DNA from: Streptomyces purpureus
GTDB lineage: Bacteria; Actinomycetota; Actinomycetes; Streptomycetales; Streptomycetaceae
Direction of reading: 5' to 3'
Assembly: GCF_014648195.1 (NCBI RefSeq)
Contig: NZ_BMQQ01000012.1
Coordinates: 80,381 to 144,380 of the forward strand
Length of the DNA stretch: 64,000 nucleotides
Shown: positions 1-7,358 of the stretch, piece after piece
Numbering within the stretch: the stretch's first letter is position 1
How the letters are laid out: the number at the start of each line of letters is the position of its first letter
Notes under the pieces: generated by a model
The model's database searches: none
The model's input: the letters and a program-made list of their open reading frames with translations, nothing else
What the model was told of the DNA's origin: nothing
Translations under genes and position numbers: made by a program

Positions 1-631
1 CCTCGACGTCGAAGCCGGCCTGCGCGGCGGCCGCGAGCTCCTGCCCGTCCTCGATCCGGACGTGCCGGGCGGTGGGGTGGAGCTGGGTGAGCAGCGCGCG
101 GTCCTCGTCGTCGGCCTCGTCGTTGTCGAGGACGGCGAGCACGGGCGCGTACTCCAGTTGGCGCGCCCAGGTGTCGGCGACGGTGCGCTGGTCGGTGGGG
201 GCGGCGGCGAGGCCGCCCTCCATGAGGTCGTCGCCGTTGCCGAGGTACGGCAGGAGCAGGGCCGGGTCGACCGCGGTGACGACGCCGGTGACGCGCAGTC
301 CGGCGGCCGCGACGACCTCGGCCATCGCCTTCGGCTCGACGGAGTCCCACAGTTCGACGACGGCGAGCCGGGTCAGCCCGGCGTCGTCGAGGCGGCTCAG
401 CTCCGGCACGAGGTCCTCGCGCAGGGCGCAGCAGGCGCAGTCGTTGACGAGGGCTGTGTCCTCCGTCGAGAGGGTGCCGGTGGCGTCGCGGATCGTCCGT
501 ACGACCGTGCCTTGCACGGCGGTCGCGAGGTCGTGGTGGAGGGCGACACTGCCGGGGACGGCGGTCAGCAGCCGGTCGACGGCGGCCCGGCGGGCGTCCG
601 CGTGGAGCCCGCCGACGAGCGCGATGTTCAT
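1..631 (-). CDS. CobW/COG0523-type GTPase-family protein, C-terminus cut by window edge
   Basis: The ATG overlaps the rpmE2 stop as ATGA, so it is the third gene of the rpmG-rpmE2 operon. COG0523 proteins are G3E GTPases thought to move metals; in zinc-responsive operons they are viewed as zinc allocators. The metal motif CACC (NDCACCALREDLVPEL, about residues 65-80) fits the family's CxCC signature. The N-terminus reads MNIALVGGLHADARRAAVDR. The GxxGxGK(S/T) P-loop expected there is missing, so nucleotide binding is doubtful. About 210 residues are visible and the C-terminal domain lies outside the window. A zinc-starvation role is inferred from the operon and the Zur-type palindrome. Confidence 0.8.
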   Translation of the reverse strand, partial: MNIALVGGLHADARRAAVDRLLTAVPGSVALHHDLATAVQGTVVRTIRDATGTLSTEDTALVNDCACCALREDLVPELSRLDDAGLTRLAVVELWDSVEPKAMAEVVAAAGLRVTGVVTAVDPALLLPYLGNGDDLMEGGLAAAPTDQRTVADTWARQLEYAPVLAVLDNDEADDEDRALLTQLHPTARHVRIEDGQELAAAAQAGFDVE

Positions 632-888
632 GACCTGCCCTGCCCCCGGCTTCCGTAACGCCGCTCGAAGCGCTCGACGCGGCCGGCGGTGTCGAGCACG
701 CGCGCGTGGCCCGTGTAGAAGGGGTGGCTCGCCGAGGAGATCTCGACGTCGATGACGGGGTAGGTGTTGCCGTCCTCCCACTCGACCGTCTTGTCGCTGG
801 TCGCCGTGGAGCGGGTGAGGAAGGCGAAGCCTCCGGCCTTGTCGCGGAAGACGACGGGCGCGTACGGAGGGTGGATTCCGGGCTGCAT
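628..888 (-). CDS. rpmE2: 50S ribosomal protein L31 type B (zinc-independent)
   Basis: 86 residues beginning MQPGIHPPYAPVVFRDKAGG, typical of type B L31. It has no CxxC pair, whereas type A L31 binds zinc through cysteines. Type B paralogues replace the zinc form in ribosomes under zinc starvation and so free zinc. It lies 5 nt downstream of rpmG and overlaps the CobW-family start by 4 nt, which implies translational coupling. Regulation is probably through the Zur-type palindrome upstream of rpmG. Family length is about 80-90 aa, so the gene looks intact. Confidence 0.95.
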   Translation of the reverse strand: MQPGIHPPYAPVVFRDKAGGFAFLTRSTATSDKTVEWEDGNTYPVIDVEISSASHPFYTGHARVLDTAGRVERFERRYGSRGQGRS

Positions 889-893
889 GACGG

Positions 894-1058
894 TCAGCGC
901 TCCTCTCGGAAGTCGACGTGGCGGCCTGCGACCGGGTCGTACTTGCGCAGGGTCAGTCGGTCGGGGTTGTTACGGCGGTTCTTGCGGGTCACGTAGGTGA
1001 AGCCGGTGCCGGCGGTGGACCGGAGCTTGATGATCGGGCGGAGTTCGTTGCGGGCCAT
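894..1058 (-). CDS. rpmG: 50S ribosomal protein L33, zinc-free paralogue
   Basis: 54 residues, MARNELRPIIKLRSTAGTGF onward, with the conserved TRKNRRNNPDRL segment. The CxxC pairs of zinc-binding L33 are absent, so this is the C-minus paralogue. A longer in-frame start at 1094 exists but would run through the regulatory palindrome. The ATG at 1058 gives the standard length and sits 6 nt from a TACTCT -10 element, which suggests a leaderless mRNA. It is the first gene of the rpmG-rpmE2-cobW-like operon and is divergent from rpmB-rpsN. Confidence 0.95.
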   Translation of the reverse strand: MARNELRPIIKLRSTAGTGFTYVTRKNRRNNPDRLTLRKYDPVAGRHVDFREER

Positions 1059-1064
1059 GAGGGT

Positions 1065-1070
1065 AGAGTA
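1065..1070 (-). promoter_or_regulatory. Putative -10 element of rpmG operon
   Basis: Reads TACTCT on the minus strand, 6 nt before the rpmG ATG and directly next to the Zur-type palindrome. Repressor binding would block it. The spacing predicts transcription starting at or next to the ATG. No convincing -35 was found because the palindrome occupies that region. Confidence 0.5.
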
Positions 1071-1089
1071 AATGGAAACGGTTTCCATT
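1071..1089. promoter_or_regulatory. Zur-type operator (perfect 19-bp palindrome)
   Basis: AATGGAAACGGTTTCCATT is a perfect inverted repeat around a central G. It contains the 7-1-7 core TGGAAAC-G-GTTTCCA expected of a Fur-family box. It lies between two divergent operons of zinc-free ribosomal proteins, the classical Zur targets in Streptomyces. Binding would cover both promoters. The factor is inferred from motif form and target genes. Confidence 0.85.
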
Positions 1090-1122
1090 ACCAAGAAACC
1101 GATCAGAGAGGTAGGTCACCCC

Positions 1123-1359
1123 TTGTCCGCCCACTGCCAGCTGACCGGCGCCCAGCCCGGCTTCGGCAACCGCATCTCCCATTCACACCGGCGCACCTCG
1201 CGCCGGTTCGACCCCAACATCCAGCGCAAGCGCTACTGGCTGCCGAGCGAGGGCCGGTACGTCCGGCTCACGCTCAGCACGAAGGCGATCAAGACCGTCG
1301 ACACCATCGGGATCGAGGCGGCCGTGGCCCGGATCCGCGCGCGGGGGGTGAAGGTCTGA
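1123..1359 (+). CDS. rpmB: 50S ribosomal protein L28 paralogue
   Basis: 78 residues from a TTG start preceded by GAGAGG about 10 nt upstream. An in-frame ATG at 1072 lies inside the Zur-type palindrome and would add 17 residues with no L28 similarity, so I rejected it. The conserved core includes GFGNRISHSHRRTSRRFDPN and the C-terminal TVDTIGIEAAVARIRARG. Only one cysteine remains, consistent with a zinc-independent paralogue. It overlaps rpsN by 1 nt (TGATG). Confidence 0.93.
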   Translation: MSAHCQLTGAQPGFGNRISHSHRRTSRRFDPNIQRKRYWLPSEGRYVRLTLSTKAIKTVDTIGIEAAVARIRARGVKV

Positions 1360-1664
1360 TGGCGAAGAAGAGCAAGATCGTCCGAAATGAGCGGCGCCGC
1401 GAGGTCGTGGCCCGGTACGCCGAGCGGCGGGCGGAGCTGAAGGAGATCCTCCGCCGGCCGTCCTCCACGGAGGAGGAACGCCGCGCGGCGGACGCCGAAC
1501 TGCGCCGCCAGCCGCGCGACGCGAGCGCGACCCGCGTCCGCAACCGCGACGGGGTGGACGGCCGGCCGCGGGGCCACCTGCGCAAGTTCGGCCTCTCGCG
1601 CGTGCGGATGCGCGAGCAGGCGCACGCGGGGTTCCTGCCGGGGATCCGTAAGGCGTCCTGGTAG
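1359..1664 (+). CDS. rpsN: 30S ribosomal protein S14, zinc-free long form
   Basis: 101 residues, MAKKSKIVRNERRREVVARY onward, ending GLSRVRMREQAHAGFLPGIR plus KASW. The long form without the CxxC-CxxC zinc ribbon of short S14 is recognised by length and by the absence of cysteines. It is coupled to rpmB by a TGATG overlap and probably Zur-regulated with it. It would let 30S subunits be assembled without zinc. The three hairpin repeats immediately downstream may end its transcript. Confidence 0.95.
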   Translation: MAKKSKIVRNERRREVVARYAERRAELKEILRRPSSTEEERRAADAELRRQPRDASATRVRNRDGVDGRPRGHLRKFGLSRVRMREQAHAGFLPGIRKASW

Positions 1665-1705
1665 GAGCGGTGGTCCCCCGTAGGGGGACGGGGTCGGGGG
1701 CGGGT

Positions 1706-1922
1706 CCGGGAGCGGCGGCTCCCGGGCTGCGCCCAGCGCCTGTTGCGGGGTCGGCGGGCGGGGGCCGTCGGCCCGCGCGGGTCGGCGCCGTCCGGTACGG
1801 GAGGGCGGGGCCGGGCCTGGCCGGGAGCGGCGGCTCCCGGAACCGGCGCCCGGCGCCTGTTGCGTGCCGGGTGGCCGCATTCCGGCAGGAGTGGGGCGGG
1901 TTCCGGGAGCGGCGGCTCCCCG
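1706..1922. repeat. Three-copy 20-nt hairpin repeat in the 341-bp gap
   Basis: Copies at 1706-1725, 1821-1840 and 1903-1922. The first two are CCGGGAGCGGCGGCTCCCGG, an 8-bp stem with a GGCG loop; the third ends CCCCG. Each is followed by a similar GCGCC(CA/CG)GCGCCTGTTGCG-like tail, so the duplicated unit is about 45 nt. They lie between the convergent rpsN and DUF2786 genes. They may act as a terminator or mRNA 3'-end stabiliser. I see no coding sequence in this gap. Confidence 0.75.
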
Positions 1923-2005
1923 AACCCGCCCAGGCGCCTCTCATGCGGTGTGCTCGGCGGGCGCCGCCCGTACGGCTCACCGATCCACCGCCGCCCGGAG
2001 CTCCG

Positions 2006-3145
2006 CTACGGGCGCAAGGGGCGGCGGCCCTGTCCCATGTGGGCCCGGTCGGCGGCGGCTGTGCCGTCCTGCCAGCCCGCGAGGTCCGTCACGCCCCTCA
2101 CACGCGTGGAGACCGTTTCCGGGAACATCTCCTGCGCCCGGTCCGCGACCGCGACGTCCCGCGCCAGCAGGACGGGCAGCAGGCCGTCGGAGGCGCTCAC
2201 GCTCTCGGCGACCACTCCCTCGGCCGCCGAGGCCAGCCGGTCGCCGATCCGCGTCGCGTACGCCATCAGGAACGACTGCCGGAACGTCTTGGTGCGCTTG
2301 CGCCCGCCGGCCCGCTGTCCCGCCTCGGCCTTGGTCATCGCGGCCGTGCCCTGCACCAGGAGCGAGGTGTGGAGCAGCTCGACGGCCTCCAGGTCGGCCT
2401 CGAAGCCGACGACCGTGGAGAAGCCGAGCGCGCTGTTCCACACCGCCCGGCAGCGGTTGGCCGCGGCGACGGCGTCGAGCAGGATCGCCTTGGCCGTCTC
2501 GTACGGCGCGTCGACGCCGATCCGGCAGGCGCCGGGCACATCGCGCGCGTGCGTCCGGTGGGCGAGCGCCGCCTCGTCCAGACTGTGCCGCGCCATCAGC
2601 TCCTGCGCCTTCGCGGTCAGCGCCTCGGCCTCCTCGGGGAAGCCGGTCGCCTCGGCCTTGGCGAGCAGGGCACGGATCCGGCTCAGCATGCGCGGCTCAC
2701 CGGCGGCCGGGGGCGCGTGGAGCGGCGAGCCGGGGACCGGGCCGACGGGTTCGACGGCCGGGAGGCGGGCGAGGAGCCGGTACAGCTCCAGGACCGCGGT
2801 GGCGTACGAGAAGCGGTCGGAGCTCCACTGCCGATCCGGGAGTTCGGCGAGCTGGGCGGCCCAACGGGGCGGCAGCTGCCCGTACCGCTTCACCTCGCAG
2901 GTGATCACCTCGGCGGCCAGCAGCACGTGGTGCTCGCCCAGGTCGCGGCGTACGAGCCGCAGAACGTCGGCGGGCTGCCAGCCCCGCTCCCAGGCCCGCC
3001 GGACGAACTCCTCGCCCCGCCTGGCCAGTTCCGCATCGGCGCCGGGATCGGCCGCGAGCAGCGAGGCGCCGGTGTCGAGGGCGGTGTCGTCGTCCGCGTA
3101 GAGCGCGGCGGCCAGCGCCCTCTCGACGGTGTCGCCTGCCGGCAT
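2006..3145 (-). CDS. DUF2786 domain-containing protein
   Basis: 379 residues. A DUF2786-like segment begins near residue 180 with MLSRIRALLAKAEATGFPEE, followed by AEALTAKAQELMARHSLDEA, the hallmark of this zincin-associated domain. The N-terminal 170 residues are helical and specific to actinomycetes. A second conserved block near residues 260-330 contains LLHTSLLVQGTAAMTKAEAG. A GAGGAGA Shine-Dalgarno sequence precedes the ATG. The biochemical function is unknown. It sits next to the Zur cluster, as I recall it does in other Streptomyces. A short tandem repeat lies in its 5' region. Confidence 0.8.
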   Translation of the reverse strand: MPAGDTVERALAAALYADDDTALDTGASLLAADPGADAELARRGEEFVRRAWERGWQPADVLRLVRRDLGEHHVLLAAEVITCEVKRYGQLPPRWAAQLAELPDRQWSSDRFSYATAVLELYRLLARLPAVEPVGPVPGSPLHAPPAAGEPRMLSRIRALLAKAEATGFPEEAEALTAKAQELMARHSLDEAALAHRTHARDVPGACRIGVDAPYETAKAILLDAVAAANRCRAVWNSALGFSTVVGFEADLEAVELLHTSLLVQGTAAMTKAEAGQRAGGRKRTKTFRQSFLMAYATRIGDRLASAAEGVVAESVSASDGLLPVLLARDVAVADRAQEMFPETVSTRVRGVTDLAGWQDGTAAADRAHMGQGRRPLRP

Positions 3146-3165
3146 CGACGTGTCTCCTCTTCTAC

Positions 3166-3199
3166 GGTTCTGCGGTTCTGCGGTTCTGCGGTTCTGCGG
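3166..3199. repeat. Tandem 8-nt repeat upstream of DUF2786 gene
   Basis: GGTTCTGC occurs four times in perfect tandem, followed by GG. It starts 21 nt upstream of the DUF2786 start codon, in the likely promoter or leader. An 8-nt unit changes spacing or frame when copy number slips. Confidence 0.9.
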
Positions 3200-3222
3200 T
3201 GATCCGTACCCGGAACGACATC

Positions 3223-3690
3223 CTAGTTACGGAAGGGAACCGGACGACGGACCCGTAGGCGGGGCCTCGGCGCAGCCCCTAGACGATCAAGTCGCAGGCC
3301 CTTGCCCTTGCGGCGCTTCTCGCGCTTGAACGAGGGCCGCAACAGCTCGATGCCGCGCATCGCCAGGTCGTTTTCGAACACTTTGGAGGCGAAGCCCTTG
3401 TCGGAGATCAGCAGCAATCCCTGGCGATCGGCGACCAGGTCAGCGTCGATGTCGAGCATGGCCTGCAACACCTCGCGCTCGTCCATCTTCGGATTCGCCA
3501 GCGCCCACAGGATCGGCATAGCGGTCGGAGTGCAGACCAGATACAGGCGCAGGCCCCAAAAGAACCGGGAGTGGAGTCCGACAACCGGGGCGGCCTGCCC
3601 ATCCACCGGTCCGCCCCCAACTCATCGTCGATCTTCACGTACAGGGCGGTCAGCAGGGTGTCCAGGCACTCGATCGTCCAGGGGTATGGC
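3223..3690 (-). pseudogene. IS982-family transposase remnant
   Basis: The N-terminal part (about 3690-3575) reads TLLTALYVKIDDELGADRWM then GRPPRLSDS. The reading frame then changes and resumes at SRFFWGLRLYLVCTP with PKMDEREVLQAML and ISDKGFAS, the DDE-type catalytic core of IS982-like enzymes. The stretch normally between these parts is absent, so there is an internal deletion with a frame change. The C-terminus after LLRPSFKREKRRKG is also lost. No terminal inverted repeats or target duplication were found. It fills the gap between the DUF2786 and ABC genes. Confidence 0.75.
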
Positions 3691-3757
3691 TGGCCCCACC
3701 ATCGGAACGCCCTCCAGTGGTCGTGAGCGCGCCCGCCGGAAACGGTTGGCTCGAGTC

Positions 3758-4573
3758 ATGACCTCAACAGCCGTACGGCTCACCTCCCTCCGCCGCCTGC
3801 ACCGCGACGTCCGCGCCCTGGACGGGGTCGATCTCGACTTCCGTACCGGCTCGTTCACCGCCGTCATGGGACCCTCCGGATCCGGAAAGTCGACGCTGCT
3901 GCAGTGCGCGGCCGGGCTCGACCGGCCCACGTCAGGAAGCGTGGAGATCGGCGGCGTGGAGCTGACCGGCCTTCGCGAGCGCGAGCTGACCCTGCTGCGG
4001 CGCGACCGGATCGGCTTCGTCTTCCAGGCCTTCAACCTGCTGCCGCCGCTGACCGCCGCGCAGAACGTGGCTCTGCCGTTGCGGCTGGCCGGACGCCGCC
4101 CGTCCAGGGGCGAGGTACGGGCCGCGCTGGAACGGGTCGGGCTGGGCGAGCGGGCCGGGCACCGGCCTGGGGAGATGTCCGGCGGGCAGCAGCAGCGGGT
4201 GGCCATCGCGCGGGCGTTGATCACCCGGCCGGCCGTGCTGTTCGGCGACGAGCCGACCGGTGCGCTGGACTCGGCCACCAGCCGGGACGTGCTGGTGATG
4301 CTGCGGGAGCTGGTGGACCGGGAGGGCCAGACGATCATCATGGTGACGCACGACCCGGTGGCCGCGTCGTACGCGGACCGGGTGGTCTTCCTCGTCGACG
4401 GCCGCCTGAGCGGCGAGCTCGCCGCCCCCACGGCGGAACAGGTCGCCGCGCGCATGGCTCGCCTGGAGACGGGGACGGGGACTCGCACGGGGACGGGGAC
4501 GGGGACTGACTCGCGGACGGGGTCGGGGCCGGTGCGTGCGTCGGGTCTGGGCGAGGAGGCCGTGGCATGCTGA
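3758..4573 (+). CDS. ABC transporter ATP-binding protein (MacB/LolD type)
   Basis: 271 residues. Walker A is GPSGSGKST (about residue 38), the Q-loop is FQAFNLLPPL, the signature is MSGGQQQR, Walker B is AVLFGDEPTGALD, and the H-switch is MVTHDP. This fits the ATPase of an export or extraction ABC system with an FtsX-like permease. I chose the ATG at 3758; the longer frame runs back through the transposon remnant. The stop overlaps the permease start by 7 nt. The tail after residue 235 is a low-complexity Thr-Gly-Arg run encoded by a GGGGAC-rich repeat. Confidence 0.92.
   Translation: MTSTAVRLTSLRRLHRDVRALDGVDLDFRTGSFTAVMGPSGSGKSTLLQCAAGLDRPTSGSVEIGGVELTGLRERELTLLRRDRIGFVFQAFNLLPPLTAAQNVALPLRLAGRRPSRGEVRAALERVGLGERAGHRPGEMSGGQQQRVAIARALITRPAVLFGDEPTGALDSATSRDVLVMLRELVDREGQTIIMVTHDPVAASYADRVVFLVDGRLSGELAAPTAEQVAARMARLETGTGTRTGTGTGTDSRTGSGPVRASGLGEEAVAC
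4469..4528 (+). repeat. GGGGAC-type simple repeat in ABC ATPase tail
   Basis: ACGGGG units repeat with small interruptions over 60 bp and encode alternating Thr-Gly with occasional Arg, Asp and Ser. Six-nt units keep the frame, so copy-number change would alter the tail length only. It lies outside the nucleotide-binding fold. Confidence 0.8.
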
Positions 4574-6675
4574 CCGTCGCGCTGAGCGCCCTGCGTACGC
4601 GCTGGGCCACCTTCCTCGGCAGCTTCGTCGCGCTCGCTCTCGCCGTCGGGCTGCTGACCACCATGGGGCTCGGGCTCGGCTCCACCTTCGACGCCCCCGA
4701 GCGCGCGCCGCAGCGCTTCGCCGCCTCCCCTGTGGTCGTGCGTGGCACCGACACGCTCACCGTCGACGGTTCCCGGCCGCAGAAGCTCGCTCATCCACAC
4801 CCTGTGGACGCCGCCCTCGTCACCGAGCTGCGCAAGCTCGGCGAGGTCAGCGCCGACGGACAGCCCGACGCCGTCGGGGTCGACGCTCCCGCCGACCGCG
4901 TCCGCGCGGTGGTGGGCGACCGGGCCCAGGTCCTGACCGGCGACGACCGGCGCCTGGCGGACCCCGAGCCGCGGCGGGACGCCGAGGCGCTCGTGACCCT
5001 CAACGCCCTGCTCGGCACCGCGGGCGGCGTCACCACCTTCGTGTCCGTCTTCGTCGTGGCGTCCACGTTCGCCTTCGCCGTCGCCCTGCGCCGCCGCGAG
5101 ATCGGGCTGCTGCGCACGGCGGGCGCCACTCCGGGGCAGGTGCGCCGCCTGCTGCTCGCGGACGCGGCCGGTGTCGGAGTCCTCGCCTCGGCGGCGGGCT
5201 GCGCGCTCGGCGCCGTGGGCGCGCCGTGGCTGGCCCGGCTGCTGGTGGACGGTGGTGTGGCGCCGGAGTGGTTCGCCATCAAGGAGGGCCTGCTGTGGCC
5301 GTTCCACCTGGCCTTCTGGACCGGACTGCTGGTCGCGCTCGGAGGCGCCTTCGCGGCCTCCCGTCGGGCCGGCCGCATCGGCCCCGTGGAGGCGCTGCGC
5401 GACGCCGACGTGGACCAGGGCGTGCTACCACTCGGCCGGCGTCTCGCCGGCGCCGCCCTGCTGCTCACCGGAGGCGGACTGCTGGTGTGGACGCTGGCCA
5501 CCGACCCGTCGGAGCTGCTGAAGCGCAAGACGTACACCACCCAGCCGATGCTGCTGATCACCGCGGCGGCCCTGCTCTCGCCGCTGCTCGTACGGCCGGT
5601 GGCGCGCGCACTGCGGCCGCCGGGGGCCACCGGGACGCTGGTACGCGAGAACACGGCCGCCTCCCTGCGCCGTACGGCCGCCGTCGCCGCGCCCGTCCTG
5701 GTCACCGTCGCCCTCGCGGGGAGCCTGCTGGGCTCGGCGGCCACCGTCACCGAGTCGAAGGCGGCCGAGGCGCGCGAGCAGACCTCCGCCCACTACGTCG
5801 CCACCGGGGAGCGGTTGACGCCGAGGGCCATCCCCGGCGCCGTCGTGTCCGCCACCAAGTCGACCGCCGTGTACGTACGGGAGGACGGCCGCGCCCTGAT
5901 CCGTACTGACGCCCGCGCGGTCACCGATCCCGCCGCCTTCGCCGAGATCGCGCGGCTGCCCGTGGTGGCGGGCGACATCCGCGACCTGGACGACGGTTCG
6001 ATCGTCGTCAACGAGGAATGGGAGCGGCACACCGTCGGCGAGCGGGTGACCGTACGGCTCGGCGACGGCCGCCCGGTGACCCTGCGCATCGCCGCCGTGC
6101 TCGCGACCGGCACGGGCAACAACGGCGCCTATCTGACCGCCGTGCACGCGAAGGGCGTGCCCGTGGACCGGATCGACGTACGGGCGACCGGCGGCGGCCA
6201 CGAAGCCGTGGCAGCCGCGGGACAGGCGCTGCGCGCGAGCGGCGGTACGGTCCGGACCGCGGACGCCTGGGCGGACGCCACCCATCCCCGTACGAGCCCC
6301 AAGACCCGCCTCGGCCTGCTCCTCGTCCTCGGCATCGCCCTCGTCTACACGGCCATCGGCCTGGCGAACACGCTCCTGATGGCCACATCGGTACGGCGCG
6401 GAGAGCTCGATACCTTGCGTTTGACCGGCGCGGTTCGGAGCCAGATCCTGCGGGTCGTCGCCGGTGAATCGCTCCTCGCGGTGACCGTCGGAGCGGTCCT
6501 CGGCGCGACGGTCGCCGCCGTCAACCTGTCGGCACTGGGGGCAGCCCTTGCCTCCCTCTCGGCGCCGGTGGAAGTGACGGTGCCCTGGGCGGTGGCGGGC
6601 TCGGCCAGCGGGGCGTGTGCGCTGGTCGCGGTGGTGGCCGGTGTGCTGCCCGCCTGGCGGCTGACCCGGCGGTGA
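4567..6675 (+). CDS. FtsX-like ABC transporter permease
   Basis: 702 residues. An N-terminal TM (LGSFVALALAVGLLTTMGLG) precedes an extracytoplasmic region. A first FtsX domain (about residues 155-280) has the coupling motif RRREIGLLRTAGATPGQVRR. After two central TMs and a second extracytoplasmic region, a second FtsX domain (about 575-695) contains RRGELDTLRLTGAVRSQILR. The stop is at the end of ...PAWRLTRR. The pair probably exports a lipophilic or peptide substrate, which cannot be named. It is translationally coupled to the ATPase by a 7-nt overlap. Confidence 0.9.
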   Translation: MLTVALSALRTRWATFLGSFVALALAVGLLTTMGLGLGSTFDAPERAPQRFAASPVVVRGTDTLTVDGSRPQKLAHPHPVDAALVTELRKLGEVSADGQPDAVGVDAPADRVRAVVGDRAQVLTGDDRRLADPEPRRDAEALVTLNALLGTAGGVTTFVSVFVVASTFAFAVALRRREIGLLRTAGATPGQVRRLLLADAAGVGVLASAAGCALGAVGAPWLARLLVDGGVAPEWFAIKEGLLWPFHLAFWTGLLVALGGAFAASRRAGRIGPVEALRDADVDQGVLPLGRRLAGAALLLTGGGLLVWTLATDPSELLKRKTYTTQPMLLITAAALLSPLLVRPVARALRPPGATGTLVRENTAASLRRTAAVAAPVLVTVALAGSLLGSAATVTESKAAEAREQTSAHYVATGERLTPRAIPGAVVSATKSTAVYVREDGRALIRTDARAVTDPAAFAEIARLPVVAGDIRDLDDGSIVVNEEWERHTVGERVTVRLGDGRPVTLRIAAVLATGTGNNGAYLTAVHAKGVPVDRIDVRATGGGHEAVAAAGQALRASGGTVRTADAWADATHPRTSPKTRLGLLLVLGIALVYTAIGLANTLLMATSVRRGELDTLRLTGAVRSQILRVVAGESLLAVTVGAVLGATVAAVNLSALGAALASLSAPVEVTVPWAVAGSASGACALVAVVAGVLPAWRLTRR

Positions 6676-6764
6676 GCTGTGGTCGCCCGGCCGCACAGCA
6701 CAGAGCGGGGCACGATCCGCGGCACGCGCGCGTTGGCCCCGCAAACGGAGAGGACCCACGCGAC

Positions 6765-7322
6765 ATGGGCGAGAACAAGCGGCGCATGCTGGCCGGCGAG
6801 TGGTACCTGCCCGACGACCCGGAGCTCCGCGCGGACACCGAACGACGCTTCGCGCTCTGCGCCGCGTACAACGCGAACGGTGGCGCCGCACCCACCGAAC
6901 GGGCCGACCTCCTGCAGGAGTTGCTGAGAGCGGTGGGTGACGGGGTCAGGATCCGGCCCCCGTTCCAGTGCGACTACGGCCGGCACATCTCCATCGGGGA
7001 CGGCACCTTCGTGAACTTCAACGCGGTCTTCCTGGACGCCGCCCCCATCACCATCGGCTCCTACGCGCAGATCGGCCCAAACGTCCAACTCCTCACCCCT
7101 TCGCATGAACTGGACCATGAGCGTCGCCGAGAGGGCTGGGAGAAGGCCGAGCCGATCACGATCGGCGACAACGTCTGGCTGGGGGGCGGGGTGATCGTCT
7201 GCCCTGGGGTGACGATCGGCGCGAACACGGTCGTCGGGGCAGGGGCCGTGGTCACGAAGGATCTGCCGGAGGGAGTCCTGGCGGTGGGTAATCCGGCCAG
7301 GGTGGTACGGCGGCTGGAGTGA
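6765..7322 (+). CDS. Maltose/galactoside O-acetyltransferase family protein
   Basis: 185 residues. An N-terminal maltose acetyltransferase segment (MLAGEWYLPDDPELRADTER) is followed by a left-handed beta-helix of hexapeptide repeats (ITIGSYAQIGPNV, ITIGDNVWLGGGVIVCPGVT, IGANTVVGAGAVVTKDLPEG). The catalytic histidine is in LTPSHELDHERR. It would transfer acetyl from acetyl-CoA to a sugar hydroxyl. The ATG at 6765 has GGAGAGGA upstream; longer frames overlap the permease. It could also acetylate another small hydroxylated substrate. Confidence 0.9.
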   Translation: MGENKRRMLAGEWYLPDDPELRADTERRFALCAAYNANGGAAPTERADLLQELLRAVGDGVRIRPPFQCDYGRHISIGDGTFVNFNAVFLDAAPITIGSYAQIGPNVQLLTPSHELDHERRREGWEKAEPITIGDNVWLGGGVIVCPGVTIGANTVVGAGAVVTKDLPEGVLAVGNPARVVRRLE

Positions 7323-7358
7323 CCTCGCCGTACCCCTCTCCCCCTCCCCCGGATCCGG

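Noticed and set aside
1072..1122. Upstream ATG extension of L28
   Set aside because: It lies inside the Zur-type palindrome, adds non-homologous residues and lacks a ribosome site.
3302..3757. N-terminal extension of the ABC ATPase frame
   Set aside because: It runs antisense through the transposase remnant and has no ABC homology; the ATG at 3758 fits the family.
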